Of a DNA stretch of 33,395 bases, positions 8,145-14,372 are shown piece after piece. Each line of letters starts with the position of its first letter. Position 1 is the first letter of the stretch. The notes under the pieces are model-generated. The model searched no databases. It was not told where the DNA came from and saw nothing but the letters and a program-made list of their open reading frames with translations. The stretch is taken from positions 1 through 33,395 of the forward strand of contig SCEJ01000035.1 in NCBI GenBank assembly GCA_004102785.1, in the 5' to 3' direction. The DNA is from Muribaculaceae bacterium Isolate-013 (NCI). Lineage in GTDB: Bacteria; Bacteroidota; Bacteroidia; Bacteroidales; Muribaculaceae. The position numbers and the translations under genes are program-made.

Positions 8145-8888
8145 TCAGCGCCAGTAAAGCAGGATTCGGGAGAGTAACGACGGATTGCATGTCAGCCGCA
8201 GGGTCACCGGCAGCCGTGAAGGGGAGCTTAGGGTCAGGGCGGCGCCCAGCCCGTGGGTCACTATTGCTCCGCGCATATCGTAAAGGGCTATATGCATAGC
8301 TCCTGTTGCCATTGGGCGTGTGCGTGATATTTCGAGCGAGAGGTATATCACTCCCTCTTCGGCTTTGGTGCAGAATGGGTATTTCACCGTGACTCCGAGC
8401 GGTTCCTCCATCTCGGTGTCGGTTTCGATAATTGATGTTATGAACCGCGCTTTTTCGGCCATCGTGGCTATACGGCTCCAGGCGGGGTTCTCCAATTCTT
8501 CGTCACCATAATGGCATGAGTTAGCCGGCTTTTTCCCGGCGTTTTCATCAGAGGAGCCGGCTTTGAGGGGAGCAGCCTCCGGCTCTGTGCCGGGGTCGAT
8601 GCCGGCGGCCTTGGCCGCCGAGCGGAACACATATTGAGCCAGTTCGGGCCGGAATCCTGTATGTGCCACGAATTTATCTATGAGCCTTTCGGTGGCGTCA
8701 TCCCATATGCCGGATGCCACCATGCGGCGCAGGCTCCCGGAAGTCACGGCTTTTGACAGTACGGAGGCTATGGCTGGATAGCCATAGAGTGCTTCCGATA
8801 CGCTGTTGTTGAGATGGAGGTCGTCCGACTCAAGCACTTCGATGCCCGACTCTGCCACTACTGATGCAAGTATGCCGTTTAAATCCAT
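8145..8888 (-). CDS. Hypothetical protein, no recognised family
   Basis: A 247-residue protein taken to start at the ATG at 8888 (MDLNGILAS), just after a -7-like box. The in-frame region above it overlaps the hairpin at 8914-8945. About residues 1-110 are predicted helical, including the phrase HTGFRPELAQYVFRSAA. Next comes a low-complexity Ala/Gly/Pro/Glu linker (about 115-145). The last third, with KYPFCTKAEEGVIYLSLEIS and LPVTLRLTCNP, looks like beta strands, perhaps a sandwich. There is no signal peptide and no clear membrane segment. It is oriented with the leftward genes but separated from ddl by a terminator and the dxs-like fragment. Confidence 0.6.
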   Translation of the reverse strand: MDLNGILASVVAESGIEVLESDDLHLNNSVSEALYGYPAIASVLSKAVTSGSLRRMVASGIWDDATERLIDKFVAHTGFRPELAQYVFRSAAKAAGIDPGTEPEAAPLKAGSSDENAGKKPANSCHYGDEELENPAWSRIATMAEKARFITSIIETDTEMEEPLGVTVKYPFCTKAEEGVIYLSLEISRTRPMATGAMHIALYDMRGAIVTHGLGAALTLSSPSRLPVTLRLTCNPSLLSRILLYWR

Positions 8889-8903
8889 AAATACCATTTT
8901 TTG

Positions 8904-8911
8904 CAAAGGTA
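8904..8911 (-). promoter_or_regulatory. -7 box for the hypothetical gene at 8145-8888
   Basis: The minus strand reads TACCTTTG, a perfect TAnnTTTG. No good -33 element lies 19-21 bases upstream, where the hairpin at 8914-8945 sits. The transcript would start about 10 bases before the ATG. Confidence 0.45.
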
Positions 8912-8913
8912 TG

Positions 8914-8945
8914 CAAAAAAGAGCGCCCGGAATTACCACGCGCTC
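8914..8945. terminator. Hairpin with T tracts on both strands (bidirectional terminator-like)
   Basis: GAGCGC (8921-8926) pairs with GCGCTC (8940-8945). Six A's flank the left side (8915-8920), giving a T tract on the minus strand. A run of eight T's flanks the right side on the plus strand (from 8947). It overlaps the stop codon of the dxs-like mini-ORF. Confidence 0.6.
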
Positions 8946-9021
8946 ATTTTTTTTGACATATAAGCTGCTCCACCGAAAGCTTCTTCAGGTCGGCGGAGGA
9001 ATGGATATCGGTCAGTTTCAT
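8944..9021 (-). pseudogene. Truncated dxs N-terminus (25-codon relic)
   Basis: The minus strand has an ATG at 9021 and a TGA at 8944 encoding 25 residues, of which IHSSADLKKLSVEQL strongly resembles the start of 1-deoxy-D-xylulose-5-phosphate synthase, usually of the form I(N/D)SPADLKKLSVEQL. After VEQL the similarity stops (ICQKK-stop) and a terminator-like hairpin follows. A -7 box (9047-9054) lies 25 bases upstream. I infer a relic of a dxs copy cut by a deletion or a small duplication; an intact dxs would be expected elsewhere. It could also now be a short leader peptide. The match is from memory of the family, over only about 15 residues. Confidence 0.5.
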
Positions 9022-9046
9022 AATTTATGCTGTTTATTTGTCAGTA

Positions 9047-9054
9047 CAAAATTA
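9047..9054 (-). promoter_or_regulatory. -7 box upstream of the dxs relic
   Basis: The minus strand reads TAATTTTG. A TTTG (9071-9074) lies 16 bases upstream, shorter than the 19-21 seen at other promoters here. The start would be near 9041, about 20 bases before the ATG. Confidence 0.45.
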
Positions 9055-9121
9055 ACAATTAATCTGCCTGCAAAAGTGATTACAATCGCGGATTAATTTG
9101 CCATTTTTCGTGCTGCCAGGC

Positions 9122-9157
9122 AATAAAAGCAGCGCGACACCATCCGGGTATCGCGCT
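9122..9157 (-). terminator. Terminator of the hydrolase-MurF-ddl operon
   Basis: An 11-bp stem containing one G-U pair (9131-9141 with 9147-9157) is followed on the minus strand by a T-rich tract (9122-9129). It lies 42 bases beyond the ddl stop. Confidence 0.8.
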
Positions 9158-9199
9158 GAATAAGGGGGATTGACAACCTGTTACAATTACAATAGTTCG

Positions 9200-10402
9200 T
9201 CAGGCTTTGGCGCCTTTGAGTGAGCCTTTTGCGCCTTTGGTTCCGGCGCCGGTCATGGCGAAGATGTTGGATGAGAACGAGAATGTTTTCTGTGCGCGGC
9301 GGGTGTTGCGCTTGATAGCCAGGGCCACCAGACGGTCCATCAACTGGTCGAAGCGTATGCCGGAGCCTTCCCAGAGGTAGAACGACAGCGAGCCGGGGAT
9401 GGTGTTGATTTCATTGACGTAGACCTGGCGGTCCTTGCGGTCGATCATCACGTCGACACGGCTCACACCGTGGCAGGAGAGTATGCGGAATGTCTCTGCC
9501 GCGAGTTTCTGTATTTTAAGTGTTTCCTCTTCGGGGAGGTCGGCGGGGAATTTCTTGGCCGAGGCCTGCATACCTTTGGTGCCTTTGTCGCCGCCGAGAT
9601 ATTTGGCGTCGTATGACAGGATTTCAGAGGATTTTATAGGCTCTTCGAGCACGGAGGTCTGGTGTTCGTCGGCATCGCCGAGCACGGAGCAGTTTATTTC
9701 CTGCATGTCTTCAATCATTTTTTCCACCAGAATACGCGAGGCATAGCGGGCTGCCTCCTCTACGGAGCGCTGTAACTCCTCGCGGTTGTGGGCACATGAT
9801 ATGCCGATCGACGAGCCCAGGTTGGCCGGCTTCACGATTACCGGGTAGCCCAGCGCGCTCTCTATGCCGGCAATCAGGTTTTCCTTGTCGGAAAACCACT
9901 GGCGGTCGGTGAACCAGCGGTAGTCAACCACCGGTATTCCCGATTCATGAAGAATCATCTTCATCGTGATTTTATCCATGCCGTTGGCCGACGAAAGGGT
10001 GTCGCATCCGGCATAGGGTATTCCGATGGAGTCAAGAATCCCCTCGAATGTGCCGTCCTCGCCGTTGGCTCCATGGAGCACCGGAATCACCACATCGATT
10101 TTCGCTGCCACATTTTTCTTGCCAAAAAAACCTTTGGGGCTGGAAAGGTAGAGGTTGTAGTCGCCGAATACGGGGCGCATGTAGACCTCCTCGCACTCTT
10201 TCAGCAGCGAGGGGATGTCGCGGTAGCGCCTGAGGTCAAGCAGGGGAGTGCCGGTGTACCATCGGCCTTCTTTTGAGATATATACCGGAATAACGTCGTA
10301 TTTATCAGTGTTGAGGGCGTTTATAGCCTGGTTTGCGGAGATTACCGAGATTTCATGTTCGGTGGAGCGTCCGCCGAAGAAAACAGCTACTTGGGTTTTC
10401 AC
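9200..10402 (-). CDS. ddl: D-alanine--D-alanine ligase family protein
   Basis: A 400-residue ATP-grasp ligase joining two D-amino acids, normally D-Ala-D-Ala for peptidoglycan stems. Visible motifs are FFGGRSTEHEISV (with the N-terminal catalytic Glu15), VIPVLHGANGEDGTFEGIL, YPVIVKPANLGSSIGI (nucleotide binding) and VNEINTIPGSLSFY (metal ligands and the C-terminal substrate loop). It is longer than typical Bacteroidales Ddl, with an extended N-terminal domain and a tail ending in Gly/Lys/Ala-rich repeats (GTKGAKG, LKGAKA). It is the last gene of an operon behind a MurF-like ligase, 37 bases away. That pairing suggests the two ligases act in sequence on the same dipeptide. Selectivity for D-Ala, D-Ser or D-Lac at the second position cannot be called here. 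Confidence 0.9.
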   Translation of the reverse strand: MKTQVAVFFGGRSTEHEISVISANQAINALNTDKYDVIPVYISKEGRWYTGTPLLDLRRYRDIPSLLKECEEVYMRPVFGDYNLYLSSPKGFFGKKNVAAKIDVVIPVLHGANGEDGTFEGILDSIGIPYAGCDTLSSANGMDKITMKMILHESGIPVVDYRWFTDRQWFSDKENLIAGIESALGYPVIVKPANLGSSIGISCAHNREELQRSVEEAARYASRILVEKMIEDMQEINCSVLGDADEHQTSVLEEPIKSSEILSYDAKYLGGDKGTKGMQASAKKFPADLPEEETLKIQKLAAETFRILSCHGVSRVDVMIDRKDRQVYVNEINTIPGSLSFYLWEGSGIRFDQLMDRLVALAIKRNTRRAQKTFSFSSNIFAMTGAGTKGAKGSLKGAKA

Positions 10403-10439
10403 TTGAGTATGATGTGCTATTGTTGTAAGTGTATTGTCT

Positions 10440-12026
10440 TTATTTGAAAGTGTCGGGGAGGTCGTTTTCGTAGAGTACGGTGTCGCCCGGGCGCGCTATT
10501 GTCCGGAGCAGAGCCTGGGCTTCGTTGAAGGTGTCAACGGCGTGTATGTTTTCCTCCATTATGGGACCTTCGGCGAGTCCTGCCATAATGGCGTCGCGGT
10601 TGTAGCGCCCCACCACGATGGCCACATCGGCGCATCGGGCTGCATGGCGTCCGAACTCCTCGTTGGCTTCGGCCTGCCGCTGTCCCAGTTCGATCATTCC
10701 CGGGGTTATCACGATACGTTTTCCGGATTCCATCATGGCGAGCACGTCCAGGGCCATGCGCGAGCCATGGGGGTTGGAGTTGAAGGCGTCGTCGATGATT
10801 GTTACTCCGCCTGGAGTGCGTTTCATGTTGAGACGGTGCTCCACCTGCTCGATCTGCTCCACGGCGTAGCGTATTTTCTCTTTCGTCATGCCCAGGCGCA
10901 ATGCCACGATAACGGCTGCCATGAGGTTGGAGATATTGCATTCGCCCACCAGATGTGTGCGCAGGGTGAGCGAGTCGCCTGATTTTTTGTCGGTGACAGT
11001 GAACTCTGTGCCGTCGGGGGTGTATTTTATGCCTGAAGCGGTGAAGTCGGCGCCGGCTGTGTCTGCAATGGCATAGCGCACGCACTCCACGTTGCATACC
11101 TCTCTGTCGGCAATTTTCGGGAAGTCGTTGTTGACCACGGCGAAGCCGTCGGCCGGCAGTGCGTCGACCAGCTCGAATTTTGTGTGCTGCACATTCTCCA
11201 CCGTCTTGAACGACTCGAGATGCTGCTCGCCCACGGCCGTGACGATTCCGGCATGGGGGTGCACCAGGTCGCATATCTCTTTGATGTCGCCGATGTTCTT
11301 GGCTCCCATCTCGCAGATGAATACTTCGTCGTAGGGCCGCAGGTGTTCGCGTATGGTGCGTATTACCCCCATCGTCGTGTTATAGCTGCCGGGGGTCATG
11401 GTTGTGGCGAACTGTTCCTGGAGAATCCGGCAGAGGTAGTGTTTGGTGGAGGTCTTGCCGTAGCTTCCGGTGATGCCGATTATTTTAAGCGAGGGCATCG
11501 AGGCCAGGATGTCGGCCGCCTCGCGGTAGTATCTGTTGTTGATTGATTTCTCCACTGGTTTGAGCAGCCAGTTGGCCAGCAGGAGGAAGATGGGTGATAT
11601 GATGGCTGTGGCAAGCAGTGAGATGCCGGCGGTGTGCGGTCCGGCAATAAGCCCGGCTGCCACGGCCGGAATCAGGGCGAGAACCCACATCACGGCGTAG
11701 ATGCGCTTTGCACGCGGAGTCCACACAAGCGGCTTCTTGTACTTTTTGCGGGCCAGTGATATGAACTGGCACAGGAGTATCACCGAGGCCAGTATGGCGC
11801 CTGCCACGTAGGGCACATGGCGCACCATGAGTATAAACAGCGCCACGCAGCAGAAAATGCGCCCTATGTTTGTGCTTTCGCCCGATTTGTTGAACCAGGC
11901 GGTGTAGCGTTCGTTGCGGTAGGAATTCTGCTGGAGCATCATCAGGTCGCGTTTGTACCCTTGCCAGAGGTCAAGCGCGGCGGTTGCTGCCAGTGTGGCT
12001 GATGTGATATTCAGAAGTAGGTTCAT
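10440..12026 (-). CDS. Membrane-anchored MurF-like Mur ligase
   Basis: A 528-residue protein. About residues 1-160 form four or five hydrophobic segments, which ordinary soluble MurF lacks. The rest is a Mur ligase: P-loop GITGSYGKTSTKHYL near 184-198, a TTMGVI segment, EMGAKNIGDI, then the C-terminal domain with EHRLN and IIDDAFNSNPHGSRMAL. That last motif corresponds to the DD.YNANP signature of MurF, which adds the D-Ala-D-Ala dipeptide to UDP-MurNAc-tripeptide. The membrane part implies work at the inner membrane, possibly on lipid-linked or locally channelled precursors. It lies 7 bases after the hydrolase gene and 37 before ddl. It is probably a paralogue of a canonical murF elsewhere, which I cannot verify. 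Confidence 0.85.
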   Translation of the reverse strand: MNLLLNITSATLAATAALDLWQGYKRDLMMLQQNSYRNERYTAWFNKSGESTNIGRIFCCVALFILMVRHVPYVAGAILASVILLCQFISLARKKYKKPLVWTPRAKRIYAVMWVLALIPAVAAGLIAGPHTAGISLLATAIISPIFLLLANWLLKPVEKSINNRYYREAADILASMPSLKIIGITGSYGKTSTKHYLCRILQEQFATTMTPGSYNTTMGVIRTIREHLRPYDEVFICEMGAKNIGDIKEICDLVHPHAGIVTAVGEQHLESFKTVENVQHTKFELVDALPADGFAVVNNDFPKIADREVCNVECVRYAIADTAGADFTASGIKYTPDGTEFTVTDKKSGDSLTLRTHLVGECNISNLMAAVIVALRLGMTKEKIRYAVEQIEQVEHRLNMKRTPGGVTIIDDAFNSNPHGSRMALDVLAMMESGKRIVITPGMIELGQRQAEANEEFGRHAARCADVAIVVGRYNRDAIMAGLAEGPIMEENIHAVDTFNEAQALLRTIARPGDTVLYENDLPDTFK

Positions 12027-12033
12027 CGTATGT

Positions 12034-12801
12034 TCAACTGTTCAGGAATGATGACAGCACGGCGGCAAACTGGCCGGGGTTGTCAAGGAAAGAATAGTGG
12101 CCGCACCCCGGGAAGCTCACGAGTCCGGAGTCGGGCAGAAGCCGGTTCATTTTTTTTGCATCGGCAAGCGGTGTGGCGGTGTCGTTCTCCCCCCATATCA
12201 GCAGGGTGGGGGCTTTGACCGAAGGTAGCAGGGGGGCGAGGTCTTCGTTGACCACTTTCGACATTATCGCGCGCATCTTGGGCGAAGCCTGGGCGTAGTC
12301 GCTTGAGCCGCGTTTCGCCCGCATGGCGTCAATGCGTTTCTGTGCCTTTTCCTTTCCGAGTACCACTTTTGCCAAAACTTTGGCGGCCTTGAATGAATAC
12401 ACCTTATAATAATAGGAGAGCGAGCGGCGCGGTTTTATCCCGGCGGCATCAATGAGCACTACCTTGGCCACCGGATTACGCGACGCATATACGATAGCTA
12501 TCCGTCCGCCGAACGAATGTCCGGCCAGCACCGGGTTCTCGAGGCCCTGGCTTTTTGTGAATTCCTCTATCAGGCGGGTGTAATCTTCCACGCCCCATAT
12601 GCCGGCAGGCTCGGGAGAGGCTCCGAATCCGGGGAAGTCAATATTATATACCTTGTGGTTTTTTGCGGCTGTGGCGGCAACAGACCTTACGGTAGTGTGG
12701 TCGCATCCCCATCCGTGCATCAGAATGAGCGGGCTGCCGCTCCCCGATACCTCTGCATGGAGCCGCATATCGCCTATAAGGTAATCCTTTTCTTCAATCA
12801 T
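12034..12801 (-). CDS. Alpha/beta hydrolase
   Basis: A 255-residue alpha/beta-hydrolase fold protein. The oxyanion segment is HGWG (29-32), the nucleophile elbow GHSFGG with Ser96, an acid at about Asp207 (WGENDTATPL), and His at about 235 (GCGHYSFLDNP). No signal peptide is seen, so it is probably cytoplasmic. The substrate is unknown. As first gene of an operon with a MurF-like ligase and a Ddl, it may hydrolyse an ester or amide connected with cell-wall precursors, but it is not related to VanX or VanY. The -7 box ends only 4 bases before this ATG, so the mRNA may be leaderless; the next ATG (12768) would remove the first beta strand. Confidence 0.88.
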   Translation of the reverse strand: MIEEKDYLIGDMRLHAEVSGSGSPLILMHGWGCDHTTVRSVAATAAKNHKVYNIDFPGFGASPEPAGIWGVEDYTRLIEEFTKSQGLENPVLAGHSFGGRIAIVYASRNPVAKVVLIDAAGIKPRRSLSYYYKVYSFKAAKVLAKVVLGKEKAQKRIDAMRAKRGSSDYAQASPKMRAIMSKVVNEDLAPLLPSVKAPTLLIWGENDTATPLADAKKMNRLLPDSGLVSFPGCGHYSFLDNPGQFAAVLSSFLNS

Positions 12802-12805
12802 GATG

Positions 12806-12837
12806 CAAAATTAGGTATTCTTTGCGGGAGTGCCAAA
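12806..12837 (-). promoter_or_regulatory. Promoter of the hydrolase-MurF-ddl operon
   Basis: On the minus strand TTTG (12834-12837), 20 bases, TAATTTTG (12806-12813). It is a good match to the local promoter pattern. Only CATC separates the box from the first ATG. Confidence 0.8.
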
Positions 12838-12969
12838 AAATTGCTATTAATTAATGTGTGTGCCATGGGCTGGCCAAGGCTTTTGAAAGTTTGCTTCAGG
12901 TGGCTGATGTTTGTTACATGGGGGTGTCATGTGTTGTGTCGGTGTTACAGGGCGTAGGTTTGTGTTGTA

Positions 12970-12995
12970 ACGGAATTGCGTGACGGAATTGCGTG
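12970..12995. repeat. Perfect 13-bp tandem repeat (two copies)
   Basis: ACGGAATTGCGTG occurs at 12970-12982 and again, immediately adjacent, at 12983-12995. The first copy begins inside a TGTAACG word. Confidence 0.85.
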
Positions 12996-13111
12996 AATCG
13001 GATGAAAAATATTTTTTATTTTGTGTTACGATGATGATGGCGGTTGCCGTTTTTGTAACATTTATGTATTGCTGAATATGCTGCTGTGCATTGTTTGATA
13101 GTAAATATTAA

Positions 13112-13143
13112 CTAAAAAGAGGTGTTTTTAGCACTGTTTTTTT
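13112..13143 (+). terminator. Weak terminator-like hairpin in the long non-coding region
   Basis: CTAAAAA (13112-13118) pairs with TTTTTAG (13125-13131), followed by seven T's (13137-13143). The stem is AT-rich and weak. It could end a short transcript from the TGTWAC-rich segment. Confidence 0.3.
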
Positions 13144-13372
13144 ATAAGTAAACAACATTTGGGGGTGAACAATATCTGAATTTTGAAGTGCTTATTTTGT
13201 TCAATGTTTGAAAATCAGCGTTTTATGATTGATGCAACATTGGGTTACGTTGTTGGTTATATGTGTGTAACATGGCTGTAAAATATATACTCATTATATT
13301 TGGTTGAATATTAAATGTTTACAAGTTGGATGGAAAAATTTTCAAAAAAAGCGCAAAAAATCATCGAAAAAA

Positions 13373-13403
13373 TTTGGTAAATAAAAAAGTTGTCGTAACT
13401 TTG
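13373..13403 (+). promoter_or_regulatory. Promoter of the ECF sigma factor gene
   Basis: TTTG (13373-13376), 19 bases, TAACTTTG (13396-13403). This is a perfect match to the primary Bacteroidetes promoter, so transcription need not be autoregulated by the ECF factor. The start near 13410 leaves a leader of about 54 nt. Confidence 0.88.
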
Positions 13404-13410
13404 CATCGAA

Positions 13411-13426
13411 GTCACAAATAAGTGAC
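13411..13426 (+). promoter_or_regulatory. Inverted repeat at the transcription start of the sigma gene
   Basis: GTCAC (13411-13415) and GTGAC (13422-13426) are separated by 6 bases and lie right at the predicted start of the mRNA. This may be an operator or a small 5' mRNA hairpin. Confidence 0.4.
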
Positions 13427-13463
13427 AAATTAATTACAAAAGACCACCTAAACAACTTCAACT

Positions 13464-13967
13464 ATGAGTTCGAAAAACTTCCAGACCAAGCTTCTTGCCC
13501 TTCAGGGCAACCTTCTCAACTTCGCCTATCTTCTTACGTCAAACCGTGATGATGCCTACGACCTGCTCCAGGACACCACCCTCAAGGCCCTCGACAACGA
13601 GGAGAAGTACGTAGAGAACGTAAACTTCAAGGGCTGGGTGTTTACAATCATGCGCAACATCTTTATCAACAACTACCGTAAAGGTGTGCGCTCGGCAACC
13701 GTGATTGACCAGACCGAGGATCTCTATCACCTTAACCTCCCCCAGGAGTCGGGGCTTGACACTCCCGAAGGTTCAATCGCAGCCGGTGAAATCTCGGCCG
13801 CAATCAACTCATTCTCCGACGACTACCGTATCCCCTTTTCCATGCACGTTGCCGGTTACAAGTACAACGAAATCGCCGAGAAGATGAATCTCCCTCTCGG
13901 CACGGTGAAGAGCCGTATCTTCTTCGCGCGCCAGCGCCTGCAGAAGCTCCTCAAGGATTACCGTTGA
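13464..13967 (+). CDS. ECF-type RNA polymerase sigma factor
   Basis: A 167-residue sigma-70 family protein with only regions 2 and 4. Region 2 covers about residues 10-85 (AYLLTSNRDDAYDLLQDTTLKAL, then FKGWVFTIMRNIFINNYRK). Region 4 covers about 110-165 (IPFSMHVAGYKYNEIAEKMNLPLGTVKSRIFFARQRLQ, a helix-turn-helix). It would direct RNA polymerase to a special promoter set. No anti-sigma gene lies next to it, which is unusual for many ECF groups but known among Bacteroidales orphan factors. Codon use is strongly biased to C-ending codons and AAG like highly expressed genes. The promoter is of the housekeeping type and sits below a large upstream regulatory region. It may be related to the Bacteroides EcfO-type factor, but I cannot confirm this. 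Confidence 0.93.
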   Translation: MSSKNFQTKLLALQGNLLNFAYLLTSNRDDAYDLLQDTTLKALDNEEKYVENVNFKGWVFTIMRNIFINNYRKGVRSATVIDQTEDLYHLNLPQESGLDTPEGSIAAGEISAAINSFSDDYRIPFSMHVAGYKYNEIAEKMNLPLGTVKSRIFFARQRLQKLLKDYR

Positions 13968-14213
13968 GTCCTGCCGCGTCAGCGGCACATGTTGCCACGA
14001 TTCAGGCAACACCAATTAATTTCGAACACATATACAACTCGTCAATCTTCTGTGCGCCGGTTTAGGCGACAGGCAGACTGAAACAGACAATGAAGGCAAA
14101 TTTATAGCCAATAATGCTTTAAAATCTAATCTGTTACTTGAATTGCAAATATCTCTGAGGATTTAAGCCAATAGCTTCAGTTCGTAGAATAGAGCATGAA
14201 ACACGACACTCCC
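13968..14213 (+). other. Non-coding 3' region of the sigma-factor transcript
   Basis: There are 246 bases without a gene before the terminator. Two small hairpins follow the stop: GCCGC/GCGGC near 13973-13986, and GTTGCC/GGCAAC near 13991-14010. No tRNA or known RNA family is recognised. It is either a long 3' UTR or the site of a small RNA sharing the downstream terminator. Confidence 0.4.
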
Positions 14214-14247
14214 GCCGTTCTTTCCGCCAGGAAAGAACGGCTTTTTT
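14214..14247 (+). terminator. Strong terminator upstream of clpB
   Basis: A perfect 12-bp stem (14214-14225 with 14230-14241), a GCCA loop and six T's (14242-14247). It ends transcription from the sigma-factor side. Confidence 0.9.
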
Positions 14248-14372
14248 GTATTCAGTCAGCGTGGACGTGACAAAACCGCCGGTGAGCAGAAAAAATGTCA
14301 GTGGGCCAACATTACGGCACACCATTTGTTTCTATTTTAGAGCATAACGAAAAAATACAAGATTTACAATAT

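Larger units (their letters stand above)
12912..13272. repeat. Cluster of TGTTAC/TGTAAC words (candidate operators)
   Basis: TGTTACA occurs at 12912-12918 and 12943-12949, TGTAACG at 12966-12972, TGTTACG at 13024-13030, TGTAACA at 13054-13060 and 13266-13272, with a variant GGTTACG at 13243-13249. TGTTAC and GTAACA are reverse complements, so sites occur in both orientations. They are concentrated in the non-coding region between the divergent operons. Confidence 0.45.
12838..13372. other. Long AT-rich non-coding region upstream of the sigma-factor gene
   Basis: No credible coding frame exists here in either direction. Composition drops sharply to AT-rich compared with the flanking genes. 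It holds repeated TGTWAC words, a 13-bp tandem repeat, a terminator-like hairpin (13112-13143) and an extra -7-like TATATTTG at 13295-13302. It looks like a regulatory region or a site of an unannotated small RNA. Confidence 0.55.

Noticed and set aside
8944-9021. Classical transcription attenuator with leader peptide
   Set aside because: The peptide has no run of one amino acid and no competing anti-terminator hairpin was visible; a dxs relic explains the codons better.
9200-12801. Vancomycin-resistance (van) operon
   Set aside because: There is no VanH, VanX, VanY or VanRS gene, and the hydrolase is an alpha/beta fold enzyme. Ligase specificity cannot be deduced by eye.
14295-14372. Upstream extension of clpB
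   Set aside because: Residues show no similarity to ClpB, and the start at 14373 gives the normal length.
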